Positions 51,483 to 58,119 of a stretch of DNA of 64,000 nt are shown one piece after another. Made by a program: the position numbers and the translations under genes. The DNA comes from Candidatus Saccharimonadota bacterium (lineage in GTDB: Bacteria; Patescibacteriota; Saccharimonadia; Saccharimonadales; Saccharimonadaceae). Location: contig JAFYLZ010000004.1 in assembly GCA_017556795.1 (NCBI GenBank), positions 248,001 through 312,000 on the forward strand, read 5' to 3'. The notes below the pieces were generated by a model. That model worked only from the letters and a program-made list of their open reading frames with translations, was not told the DNA's origin and did not search any database. Each line of letters opens with the position of its first letter. Position 1 is the stretch's first letter.

Positions 51483-52157
51483 TTACTGTCGCCATAATCG
51501 GTGCTTACTTTCAATGATTTTTCTCGCCTCAACAAAAAGTCGTTCTACGGAATACCGCTCGCAATCGATACAAAAATACCTGTTACCCTTCAGGTCGAAT
51601 TCGTACAAACTGCCACCAAGATAATACAAAAATACAGAGTCAAACCCAGTTTCATATTTACTTACTATTTCGGTACTAAGGCGGAGGATTTCCGCTAGGT
51701 CTCTGCTAAAAATATGAACATAGCTAAATATAAATAAAAAATTTTTGTCAAAAATTTTATAGTTTTTGTTTAGTTTTTTCAATTTGTTTTCTAGCACAAC
51801 ATAGAGATCGTTCAAATTACGGTTTGTAGCCGGATGTACGAGAATTTGCTCTTCTATCTTACCCCCCAGCTTCCTGATTTGTTTGTACGCTTTTTGTCTT
51901 TGTTGGCTATCACCGTATGAATAATCTTCGGAGTACAGGTTAACCATCTCTCTAAAATACCGGGGACTAATGCTGGTGACTTCTACGCCCATTCCTTCGC
52001 CACACAAATCAGGCTTATCAACCCCAGCGACCAAACCGACAAAACGGTCTGGGAAAAATTTTTCAAGCATCAATTTGGCGGATATTTCCGAATATTCCGT
52101 TTCATAACATTTTGGCAGCGGTTTTTCCGGGTCAATTTTTTTATTTTTGTATCCCAT
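51483..52157 (-). CDS. orphan protein, 224 aa, possible PD-(D/E)XK-like fold
   Basis: Unrecognised. SAKLMLEKFFPDRFVGLVAG and DKPDLCGEGMGVEVTSISP resemble the start of a restriction-like nuclease core (Asp, then E-x-T), but the catalytic Lys is not evident. The middle is strikingly A/T- and Lys/Asn/Phe-rich (KLKKLNKNYKIFDKNFLFIF), unlike its neighbours, which suggests foreign origin. It starts 6 bp after the stop of the MBL hydrolase gene in the same direction, with no clear ribosome-binding site. Confidence 0.6.
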   Translation of the reverse strand: MGYKNKKIDPEKPLPKCYETEYSEISAKLMLEKFFPDRFVGLVAGVDKPDLCGEGMGVEVTSISPRYFREMVNLYSEDYSYGDSQQRQKAYKQIRKLGGKIEEQILVHPATNRNLNDLYVVLENKLKKLNKNYKIFDKNFLFIFSYVHIFSRDLAEILRLSTEIVSKYETGFDSVFLYYLGGSLYEFDLKGNRYFCIDCERYSVERLFVEARKIIESKHRLWRQ

Positions 52158-52162
52158 ATTTT

Positions 52163-52723
52163 TCAGTCCTTGATTTTATCCCCAATCCCCTTCTCCCCAC
52201 ACAACCTTACAAACTCATCCACAGTGTCAATCTGTGGATAGCCAGAGGTGGCGGTGCGGTAGTGCATTGGAATGATGGTTTTTGGCGAAACGGCGAGACA
52301 AATCTCGACGGCCGTAGCAGCGTCAATCGTATAGAATCCGCCCACCGGAATCAGCAGATAGTCGGCGTCAGAGATGGCGGCGAGCTGCTCGTCGTTTGGG
52401 AAATGGCCGAGGTCGCCGAGGTGGACCAACTTCTCGGAGCCGTCTGCGGACGTAATCACAAAAATCGTGTTTAGGCCGCGGAGCGCACCCTGCTGGTCGT
52501 CGTGCCAGCTGGCGATTTCTTCAATCTTTAAATCACAGCTCAAAGCCGGATCAATCTCCACGCATTCCACCCCGCTGTGGTCCGCGTGGCCGTGCGAGCA
52601 AATCACCTTGGCGGCCGAAGTGCGAAGCGGCGCGAGGCCCGGCACACTGCCGTCCTTGTACGGGTCGATCACGAGCGCGTCGTCGATCCTAAAGCACGCA
52701 TGTCCTAAATATTCAATTTTCAT
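52163..52723 (-). CDS. metallo-beta-lactamase-fold hydrolase
   Basis: This 186-aa protein starts MKIEYLGHACFRI and has the metal motif SHGHADH (HxHxDH), a further GDLGHFP with Asp/His, and the C-terminal IPMHYRTA with the last His. This is the UPF0173/UlaG-like class of small MBL hydrolases; the substrate is unknown. It overlaps the AlkD-like gene end closely and has an AGGAGGTAA ribosome-binding site. Confidence 0.88.
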   Translation of the reverse strand: MKIEYLGHACFRIDDALVIDPYKDGSVPGLAPLRTSAAKVICSHGHADHSGVECVEIDPALSCDLKIEEIASWHDDQQGALRGLNTIFVITSADGSEKLVHLGDLGHFPNDEQLAAISDADYLLIPVGGFYTIDAATAVEICLAVSPKTIIPMHYRTATSGYPQIDTVDEFVRLCGEKGIGDKIKD

Positions 52724-52724
52724 T

Positions 52725-53420
52725 TTACCTCCTCATTTTTCTTAATAAATCTTTCATTTCTGGCTCCACACGGTACGAGTCGCATATCTTGGAAATGGCC
52801 TTATTGAACGTCCATTTCGGCAGATGCGACGCGCGAAGATACCCGAGCGTTGACTCCGGGAACTTGATAAAACATTCGCAAACCAGCCAAGCCAGCGCCA
52901 TTTTTACATAATATTCATCGCGCGCGGCCAGGCGCTCCGTCCAGTCGTAGGCCACCTGCAGCCAGTCCGGGTCCATGTAGCAACATTTTAAAATCACCAG
53001 CCCAACTCGTGCAGCAAACTCACGTTCGTCGCTAAGCAGATTCTCCATCTTCTTTTCATAAAAATCCGTGCGGCGCTTTTTGATTAGCTTCCCCACGGCC
53101 GAGCAAAAAGTATCGCAAGTACTCCAGTCGTCGAGTAAATCCACCTGGGAGTCGAAATAGTCCAGCATCTTTTCGTACGGCAGACGCGCAATCAAAAAGG
53201 CCCGCGCCAGAGTTTCTTCGTAGCCGATGGGTGTTTTTGTAATGATTTTCTCGATATATTCCGGCGCCACTTGGCCGGCGTTTTCACGAATCTGCGGCAC
53301 CCGCACCCCCAGAAACGGCCGCTCGCTCGGGCAGATTTTCATCACAAAATCCCGGTACTCGTCGTCCGCATAAAAAGCCAGCTTCTCGCACAGCTCCTGG
53401 TGGGTTTTGATCTGGTTCAT
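52725..53420 (-). CDS. AlkD-like DNA alkylation repair protein
   Basis: At 231 aa, it is a HEAT-like helical repeat protein of the AlkC/AlkD family, with RPFLGVRVPQIRENAG near the N-terminus and DDWSTCDTFCSAVGK (Trp and Asp of the DNA-contacting cleft). KCCYMDPDWLQ and WTFNKAISKICDSYRV follow. AlkD excises cationic alkylated bases. The start is backed by TGCTATAAT ending 6 nt before ATG. Confidence 0.82.
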   Translation of the reverse strand: MNQIKTHQELCEKLAFYADDEYRDFVMKICPSERPFLGVRVPQIRENAGQVAPEYIEKIITKTPIGYEETLARAFLIARLPYEKMLDYFDSQVDLLDDWSTCDTFCSAVGKLIKKRRTDFYEKKMENLLSDEREFAARVGLVILKCCYMDPDWLQVAYDWTERLAARDEYYVKMALAWLVCECFIKFPESTLGYLRASHLPKWTFNKAISKICDSYRVEPEMKDLLRKMRR

Positions 53421-53426
53421 AAGGTT

Positions 53427-53432
53427 ATTATA
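53427..53432 (-). promoter_or_regulatory. -10 box of the AlkD-like gene (leaderless)
   Basis: TGC-TATAAT, then AACCTT (6 nt) and ATG at 53420. Confidence 0.8.
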
Positions 53433-53490
53433 GCAGTATTCGGGGTGGACCAGAGTTGATATTTTTAAGCGTTTATGCTAGTATAAAAAT

Positions 53491-53564
53491 AGTGATGGGC
53501 TCCAGAAACCCATCGGTTGTTGGATTGTAACTGCTAGCGTTCTACGCTGACAGTTACTTTTTTA
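53491..53564 (+). ncRNA. candidate small RNA, about 74 nt
   Basis: A plus-strand promoter (-35 TTGATA at 53456-53461, 17-bp spacer, -10 TAGTAT at 53479-53484 preceded by TGC) is followed by a hairpin GATGGG/CCCATC. A strong terminator follows: GTAACTG-c-TAGCGT-tct-ACGCTG-a-CAGTTAC plus T6. No ORF fits inside. The 3' half overlaps, on the other strand, the end of a 24-codon ORF. Confidence 0.6.
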
Positions 53565-53608
53565 GCTTTAGGCCTGATTTTGAGTATGAATTTAAATTCT
53601 ATCTCCAT
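53534..53608 (-). CDS. 24-codon ORF with consensus ribosome-binding site
   Basis: AAGGAGGTGATT lies directly before the ATG at 53608. The peptide is MEIEFKFILKI-RPKAKKVTVSVER, amphipathic and basic. The last third and the stop lie antisense to the terminator stem of the plus-strand small RNA. A possible -10 (TGCTAAAAC) lies about 20 bp upstream. Gene status is uncertain; the Shine-Dalgarno is the main support. Confidence 0.4.
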   Translation of the reverse strand: MEIEFKFILKIRPKAKKVTVSVER

Positions 53609-53624
53609 AATCACCTCCTTGGTT

Positions 53625-53800
53625 TTTGTTTTAGCAAAAGTTCAGGGGGCCGCCCGACTATCTGGAATCGTCACGCATAAATCCCCCCTCGAGGAGCGAA
53701 CCCGGCGGACCGGATTCGCCCTACTCACGGGGAATCTATGTTGTTCGAAAGCTAAAAATTCCGCCAACCCGGCAGCATTATTAGCATAGCGCCAAAAATT
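53625..53800. other. GC-rich structured intergenic stretch
   Basis: This region holds no convincing protein gene. Visible structure includes the hairpin GCGAA-c-CCGG-cgga-CCGG-a-TTCGC (53695-53718 region), GGGGG/CCCCC pairing across about 40 nt, and GGAAT/ATTCC pairing. It would be the leader of the minus-strand 24-codon ORF if transcription begins near 53780 (TGCTAATAAT). I could not match it to a riboswitch class. Confidence 0.4.
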
Positions 53801-53824
53801 TTACAACCCCAGACGGAAAATCTA

Positions 53825-54772
53825 TTAAACGCTCGCGCTTAGCACTTCCCTAGCCTCGGCCACGGAGTGCGTTTCCATCAACTTGGCGCGGAGGTCTGAG
53901 GCGCCCGGGAAATTATTGATATAAATCTTGTAGTAGTGTTTGAGTGGCTCGTACGGCAAGCCGTGCAGAGCCATTTGTTCCTCATACAAATCCAGGTGCA
54001 GGTTCAAAAGTTCCATTAGCTCTTCGCGCGTGGCGGCGTGGTCCGTAAAACAATACGGATTAGAAAAAACGCCGCGGCCGATCATAAAGCCATCGATTTC
54101 CGGATACTGAGCGTGCAATTCCAGCGCAGCCGCACGGTCCTTAATGTCGCCATTAATAATCAACTTAGTCTCTGGCGAAATCTCGGCGCGTATCTTCAAA
54201 ATCTCCGGAATTAGCTCGTAGTGCGCCGCCACCTTAGACATTTCCTTGCGGGTGCGCAGGTGCACGGTGAGGGCGGCCGGGTGCTCGGCGAGCAGGGTCG
54301 GGAGCCAAGTCTTATACTCATCAACGAACGAAAAGCCGAGGCGGGTCTTGATTGAGACCGGCAAGGAGGTCGCGGCCTTGACTTTGCGGTAGCAATCCAC
54401 GGCGAGCTCCGGGGTTTTGATCATCGCGGCGCCACCGCCGGCTTTGTTGACGTGTTTGTCTGGGCAGCCAAAGTTAAGGTCCACGCCAGCAAAGCCGAGC
54501 GATTCCAAGGCGCCGGAAAGTTCCGAAAAATGGTCCGGATTTTTGCCCCAAATTTGAGCAATAATCGGCTTGTCTGACTCGACAATCTCTAGGCGCTCCA
54601 ACGCGTTGTGGCGACCTTTCTCGGAGGCGTAGCTCGAAACGTTAGTAAATTCGGTATAAAAAAGATCTGGCCGGCCAGCCTTGGCAACGACCTGGCGGAA
54701 TGCCAAATCAGTGACGCCTTCCATCGGCGCCAAAATCAGAAACGGACGTGGTAGCTCTTGCCAAATATTCAT
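53825..54772 (-). CDS. dus: tRNA-dihydrouridine synthase
   Basis: At 315 aa, it is an FMN-dependent TIM-barrel Dus enzyme: LAPMEGVTDLAFRQVV at the start, the catalytic Cys in LNFGCPDKHVNKAGGGAAM, SIKTRLGFS, and NGDIKDRAAALELHAQYPEI with DGFMIGRG. It reduces uridines in tRNA D-loops. The subgroup is not assigned. The start at 54772 lies 6 nt after TGTTATAAT (leaderless); a longer frame upstream is rejected. Confidence 0.93.
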   Translation of the reverse strand: MNIWQELPRPFLILAPMEGVTDLAFRQVVAKAGRPDLFYTEFTNVSSYASEKGRHNALERLEIVESDKPIIAQIWGKNPDHFSELSGALESLGFAGVDLNFGCPDKHVNKAGGGAAMIKTPELAVDCYRKVKAATSLPVSIKTRLGFSFVDEYKTWLPTLLAEHPAALTVHLRTRKEMSKVAAHYELIPEILKIRAEISPETKLIINGDIKDRAAALELHAQYPEIDGFMIGRGVFSNPYCFTDHAATREELMELLNLHLDLYEEQMALHGLPYEPLKHYYKIYINNFPGASDLRAKLMETHSVAEAREVLSASV

Positions 54773-54778
54773 TTTTAT

Positions 54779-54784
54779 ATTATA
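54779..54784 (-). promoter_or_regulatory. -10 box of dus (leaderless)
   Basis: TGT-TATAAT, then ATAAAA (6 nt) and ATG at 54772. Confidence 0.8.
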
Positions 54785-54843
54785 ACACGGAGCCGCTGGT
54801 TTTGCCACGGCTACGACTCCGGCGCGCCACGGGGCAAGAAAAA

Positions 54844-54866
54844 GCCACCCCGTAAAAAGAGGTGGC
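54844..54866 (-). terminator. terminator of the P2-P1 unit
   Basis: GCCACC-n11-GGTGGC followed by T5 on the minus strand, eight bp after the motif that pairs with the leader. Confidence 0.88.
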
Positions 54867-54876
54867 TAAATCTAGG

Positions 54877-55602
54877 TTAGGTTGTTGTTGATTCCGTTTC
54901 TTCGACTTTTGTAGCGAGCAGCAGTGATGACAAGAAGAAGATGTGAGCCATTCTTTGGCAGTACTGGGCATTGGGTAAACAATGTACGATGGTCAACATT
55001 GCCGCGTTGTAAAAATAGCAACCGCAGAAATCGTTGTCCAATATCCGCGCCGACATCGATGCTTCCTGATGCGAGTAGGACCATCCGTCGAGAAGACTAG
55101 ATGTTTCCAACTTGTAGGTATGCTTGTATGAGATGCCGTCAGCAGCTACACAGTAAAGATGTTTTAGCTCTTCGCTTTCGAGCAGCATGTATGGCATCAG
55201 TTCGTCTCGGTTGTCCTTGAGGACACGATTGAGAACGTTATAGCTCATCGTATTCAGGAGACTCACAATCAGCACTCTCTCTGAGAAATCTCGCCGATGC
55301 AAGCCGAAATACGGTAGCCCGTCTAGCCGGCTGGCGACGTCGTGGCTTATCGCCTTGTCGTAATAAGCGTTGACTGATTTTTCCGATCCGGCTTCAGTAA
55401 CCGCTGGATAAAATTTCAGCGTGTTACCTTCAAGGTCGCTAATCTGCCGTCCAGTTTTTCTGACATGAAGCTCTTCCAGCAGCTCCGGAGCATAGTCCCC
55501 TTTCATGTAGATGAACGCTTTCATGATGTCATCAATGAATTCTTCGCATTCTTCCTTGTCCAAACCAACTACGAATACTTTGACGTTTTTCCCGATTTTC
55601 AT
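54877..55602 (-). CDS. P-family orphan protein (P1), 241 aa
   Basis: This belongs to a local family of eight paralogues with no function I can name. Family features here are the N-terminal strand NVKVFVVGLDKEE, motif A SDLEGNTLKF (55-64), motif B FGLHRRDF followed by VLIVSLL (99-115), and a hydrophobic C-terminal helix HIFFLSSLLLATK. It is more Cys- and aromatic-rich near 190-225 than its paralogues. It overlaps P2 by ATGA, so the two are co-translated. Its stop lies in ACAACCTAACCT, the reverse complement of the unit's leader motif. Confidence 0.75.
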   Translation of the reverse strand: MKIGKNVKVFVVGLDKEECEEFIDDIMKAFIYMKGDYAPELLEELHVRKTGRQISDLEGNTLKFYPAVTEAGSEKSVNAYYDKAISHDVASRLDGLPYFGLHRRDFSERVLIVSLLNTMSYNVLNRVLKDNRDELMPYMLLESEELKHLYCVAADGISYKHTYKLETSSLLDGWSYSHQEASMSARILDNDFCGCYFYNAAMLTIVHCLPNAQYCQRMAHIFFLSSLLLATKVEETESTTT

Positions 55603-56321
55603 GCTCTAGCCCTCCTTGCTTTTGGCTCGACAGTAAACAGAGCCGTCGCGGTCGCCAGCAGTATGCCGAAAATTTCAAGCATAAAGTCTGGTTTGTTCTT
55701 CGACATGAATTCGAGGAAAACACCCTCTCTGTAGCCATTCAAGATAAACCATGCCAAATTAGACCATCTCCTGTACGGGCCAAAGGCATCTTCGTTTTCC
55801 GGGTCCAAACCATAATCCTCGCAGATTTTCTGGCCCAAGTCGAACGCCGGAAACATGATCGGAAGACAAAACATCGTGTGAAGTCTCTTGAAACTAGTAA
55901 TGCAGAATGGCTTGCAGCTCTTGTCGTCACGGTCCAAATAGTGGCCGATGATTTTATCGAACGCCTTGTCGACGTCCGGATCCGCAAAATCCTTCACGAT
56001 GAGTATCCTGGTGTCGAAATGCTCTTTCATTAAACCAAACTCATCGAGCAGGCGCCCATAGTCCACCACGTCGCCGCGCAACAAATTGAGCATCTCTTCA
56101 CCAGAGTAGTTACCGCAAAACTGCCTTTCGCGAATATGAATTTCGCTGCCCTCCGGTTCTTTGATTATTAGACAGCCATTCTCCTCGGCAATATTGAACC
56201 CCGAAATACCAGGAATCTCCTTGGTTGCAGCCATACAGAATGCGCTGTAGCAGTCTTCAATAACATCATAGTCCGCATCATAGTTGTCCCTCACAAAAAA
56301 TATTTTTACTACTTTCTTCAT
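55599..56321 (-). CDS. P-family orphan protein (P2), 240 aa
   Basis: A P-family paralogue with N-terminal VVKIFFVRDNYDADYD, motif A KEPEGSEIHI (54-63) and motif B FGLMKEHF followed by RILIVKDF (95-112). The C-terminal hydrophobic helix is FGILLATATALFTV. The order of beta-strand, acidic helix, hairpin, strand and helix suggests an alpha/beta fold with a C-terminal packing or membrane helix. It is the first gene of the P2-P1 unit, with a GGAGG-like site after an attenuator-type leader. Confidence 0.75.
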   Translation of the reverse strand: MKKVVKIFFVRDNYDADYDVIEDCYSAFCMAATKEIPGISGFNIAEENGCLIIKEPEGSEIHIRERQFCGNYSGEEMLNLLRGDVVDYGRLLDEFGLMKEHFDTRILIVKDFADPDVDKAFDKIIGHYLDRDDKSCKPFCITSFKRLHTMFCLPIMFPAFDLGQKICEDYGLDPENEDAFGPYRRWSNLAWFILNGYREGVFLEFMSKNKPDFMLEIFGILLATATALFTVEPKARRARA

Positions 56322-56408
56322 CCATAAATACCTCCGTTTTTCTAAAAAAATAAAAAACGGGAGCTTTTACCTAACCTCTTAACTTGCTCCCACTTGCCCT
56401 TAATTATA
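56322..56408 (-). promoter_or_regulatory. promoter and attenuator-like leader of the P2-P1 unit
   Basis: The -10 TGGTATAAT (56403-56408) starts a leader containing GTGGGAGCAAGTTAAGAGG and TTAGGT. GGGAGC (56386-56391 on the plus strand as GCTCCC) pairs perfectly with GCTCCC (56359-56364), followed by GTTTTTTATTTTTTT, an intrinsic-terminator shape ahead of the gene. The loop contains AGGTTAGGT, complementary over 9 nt to the sequence at the P1 stop (54874-54882). Confidence 0.75.
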
Positions 56409-56432
56409 CCATAAAACCCCTGAAAAGGCAAA

Positions 56433-56454
56433 GCCCCGCCATTGCTAGCGGGGC
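56433..56454 (-). terminator. terminator of the Q2-Q1 unit
   Basis: GCCCCGC-n8-GCGGGGC followed by TTT and a second T4; it lies 25 bp ahead of the P2 promoter. Confidence 0.85.
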
Positions 56455-56464
56455 TATGAAGCAG

Positions 56465-56887
56465 TTAATCGAGTGAAAACTTAAGACCGGGAATATTGGC
56501 CGAATCGATAATTCTTTTGAGGCTCTGAATATCGTCGTGGTTTTCTCCGTTGTATACCCTATCGAAATAAACTTCGCAGAAAACCTGGCCGTCTCGGACG
56601 AGCTCGGCTTTGATGCCGAACTGGCAGTCCCAGTGTTTAGTTGTCGACCAATTGATTTCGGCTTGAGACCAGTCAATCTTGTTTCCAATTAGGAAATACA
56701 TTTCTCGGCCGTCCTTAAACACGAGTCCAAACAGAGCGGTGACCTGATCGCGATCATCTATATACTTGACCTTGCGTTCGAGATGCGTCAGAAACGCCGC
56801 TTTAAGCCGTTCTATGATGAGTAGCAATTCTGCATCCAGAATTGTTTGCGAGCCGCTGCGTCCTTCTACGATATGAATCTTTTTCAT
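56465..56887 (-). CDS. Q-family orphan protein (Q1), 140 aa
   Basis: One of three local paralogues of 140-171 aa. The family mark is an N-terminal strand (KKIHIVEG), an amphipathic helix (LLIIERLKAAFLTHLE), then a beta-hairpin LFGLVFKDGREMYFLIGN at residues 52-69, followed by an acidic or aromatic stretch with a conserved Trp. Here the end is VYFDRVYNGENHDDIQSLKR. Unknown function, soluble, no signal. It follows Q2 by 9 bp with GGAGG in the gap. Confidence 0.72.
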   Translation of the reverse strand: MKKIHIVEGRSGSQTILDAELLLIIERLKAAFLTHLERKVKYIDDRDQVTALFGLVFKDGREMYFLIGNKIDWSQAEINWSTTKHWDCQFGIKAELVRDGQVFCEVYFDRVYNGENHDDIQSLKRIIDSANIPGLKFSLD

Positions 56888-56896
56888 GGCAACCTC

Positions 56897-57412
56897 CTAA
56901 AAAACGTGTGCAATTCTAGCGATCGGCTGTTCTTGCTCGGCAAGAGCGCGTTCGACTTCACGGATGACTTCTTCGGTCATCTCCATCGAATATTGCTCTG
57001 GATCACTGTGACAAACTGCTTCGAAATAACCTTTGAAGGCTTCTTCATTTATCATGATCTCGATACATTTGACGTATCTTCCGTAGATGCCATCGTCCGT
57101 TAAATCGGCAAAGTGCTGCTTTTGGGCGTGATCGAGCGTGTCTCTCCATGATTCTGCCGAATACTCGTAGACTCCGTTGCCAATAGCATACAATATCTCC
57201 TCGCCTTTGCCGAAGACAAAGCCGAATGAAACTTCAAAATCTTTGCCTTTGTCGCCAGAAACGGAATCGCCAAGATCGAGGAACGCATCCTTAAACATGG
57301 AAATCACCTTCAGGACCTTCATCTGGGTATCCAAATCCCCTGTCTGCTTAGCCGGGAATAATTGTCCCCGAAAATTACTCTTTACTACCTCTATCGTGTA
57401 AACTTTCCCCAT
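56897..57412 (-). CDS. Q-family orphan protein (Q2), 171 aa
   Basis: Q-family paralogue with GKVYTIEVVKSNF at the start, helix ISMFKDAFLDLGDSV and the hairpin FGFVFGKGEEILYAIGN at 63-79. It has a longer acidic C-terminus (TEEVIREVERALAEQEQP). It is first in the Q2-Q1 unit, with GAGGAGGTGAAAGT before ATG. Function unknown. Confidence 0.72.
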   Translation of the reverse strand: MGKVYTIEVVKSNFRGQLFPAKQTGDLDTQMKVLKVISMFKDAFLDLGDSVSGDKGKDFEVSFGFVFGKGEEILYAIGNGVYEYSAESWRDTLDHAQKQHFADLTDDGIYGRYVKCIEIMINEEAFKGYFEAVCHSDPEQYSMEMTEEVIREVERALAEQEQPIARIAHVF

Positions 57413-57484
57413 ACTTTCACCTCCTCGTAATGGGATTTGTACAAAAAACCGCCTCCTTCTTGCGGTGTTTCTGATTAAATTATA
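57413..57484 (-). promoter_or_regulatory. promoter and terminator-like leader hairpin of the Q2-Q1 unit
   Basis: The -10 TGTTATAAT (57479-57484) is followed by the hairpin ACCGC-n9-GCGGT and T6 (57442-57466), an intrinsic-terminator shape about 40 nt upstream of the Q2 ribosome-binding site. The hairpin loop carries AAGGAGG, itself a Shine-Dalgarno-like sequence. Confidence 0.65.
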
Positions 57485-57500
57485 ACATATTTCCTAGAAA

Positions 57501-57522
57501 AAGCCACCCCGTAGGGCGGCTT
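57501..57522 (-). terminator. terminator of the Q3 unit
   Basis: AAGCCGCCC-tac-GGGGTGGCTTTTT with one G-U pair; it directly precedes the Q2 promoter. Confidence 0.85.
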
Positions 57523-57528
57523 CAGGTG

Positions 57529-57996
57529 CTAGGGCGGGACGAGCGGCTTGTAGATAAGTTCAATGTTGCGATCTTTCAGGACGGGTTTAACGGATTCCTC
57601 CAGCGTATCCAGAACGATATCCATCGAACTACCTGTACCACTAACGAAAGCGCTAAGAAAAATCATATCACAAAGTTCTTCCCCTTTGCCGCCGACGACT
57701 CCGAAACGTTTGATAACGCCCTGTGCTTCGTTGTGTGGAATAAGCAAGAGCTGCCAACCGGTGGCCGACGAGTCGTCCGTGTCGTCATTGCCGACGGCAA
57801 CGGATATGTGCTTGTCTTCGCCGAAAACGAAGGCAAACGTCGCGGTAAAACCGATGCGGTCCCCCTCTTCTCTGCCGACCATAAAGTTCCCAAGATCAGT
57901 AAAAGCCTGGGTAACAATTTCCTTTACGAACAGCATGTCCGGATCGATAATCGCGTCCACATTTTTGCGCACTACAACTGAGTAAACATTTCCCAT
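57529..57996 (-). CDS. Q-family orphan protein (Q3), 155 aa
   Basis: Q-family paralogue with GNVYSVVVRKNVD, helix EIVTQAFTDLGNFM, the hairpin FAFVFGEDKHISVAVGN at 54-70 and a conserved Trp in SSATGWQLLLIP. The ATG at 57996 is chosen over an in-frame GTG at 58005 because GGAGGAGGTG overlaps the latter. It forms its own unit. The sequence at its TAG stop (GCCCTAGCAC) is complementary, with one bulged base, to its leader (GTGCTAAGGGC). Confidence 0.72.
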   Translation of the reverse strand: MGNVYSVVVRKNVDAIIDPDMLFVKEIVTQAFTDLGNFMVGREEGDRIGFTATFAFVFGEDKHISVAVGNDDTDDSSATGWQLLLIPHNEAQGVIKRFGVVGGKGEELCDMIFLSAFVSGTGSSMDIVLDTLEESVKPVLKDRNIELIYKPLVPP

Positions 57997-58074
57997 AAGC
58001 AGCACCTCCTCCGGTCTAGTGGGAAAATCTTGCTAAATGCTTCCCGATGCCCTTAGCACTTCCTCTGTATTATA
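57997..58074 (-). promoter_or_regulatory. promoter and leader of the Q3 unit
   Basis: The -10 TGCTATAAT (58069-58074) is followed by ACAGAGG and a hairpin TGCTAA-n16-TTAGCA, then a GGAGGAGGTG ribosome-binding site. GTGCTAAGGGC (plus-strand 58049-58059) pairs with the sequence around the Q3 stop at 57526-57535. Confidence 0.65.
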
Positions 58075-58083
58075 GCATAAAAA

Positions 58084-58101
58084 AGCCCCCTTGTGGGGGC
58101 T
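58084..58101 (-). terminator. terminator of the P3 unit
   Basis: AGCCCCC-acaa-GGGGGCT then T6. The T-run merges into the Q3 promoter (TTATGCTATAAT). Confidence 0.9.
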
Positions 58102-58119
58102 ACGGGGTATTTTTTTGGG

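Noticed and set aside
53580-53789. 69-aa plus-strand ORF
   Set aside because: It runs through GC-rich structured intergenic DNA, has no ribosome-binding site and a composition unlike the neighbouring proteins.
53625-53800. tRNA gene in the GC-rich intergenic stretch
   Set aside because: GGATTCGCCC superficially recalls a T-arm, but no matching acceptor or anticodon stems could be formed on either strand.
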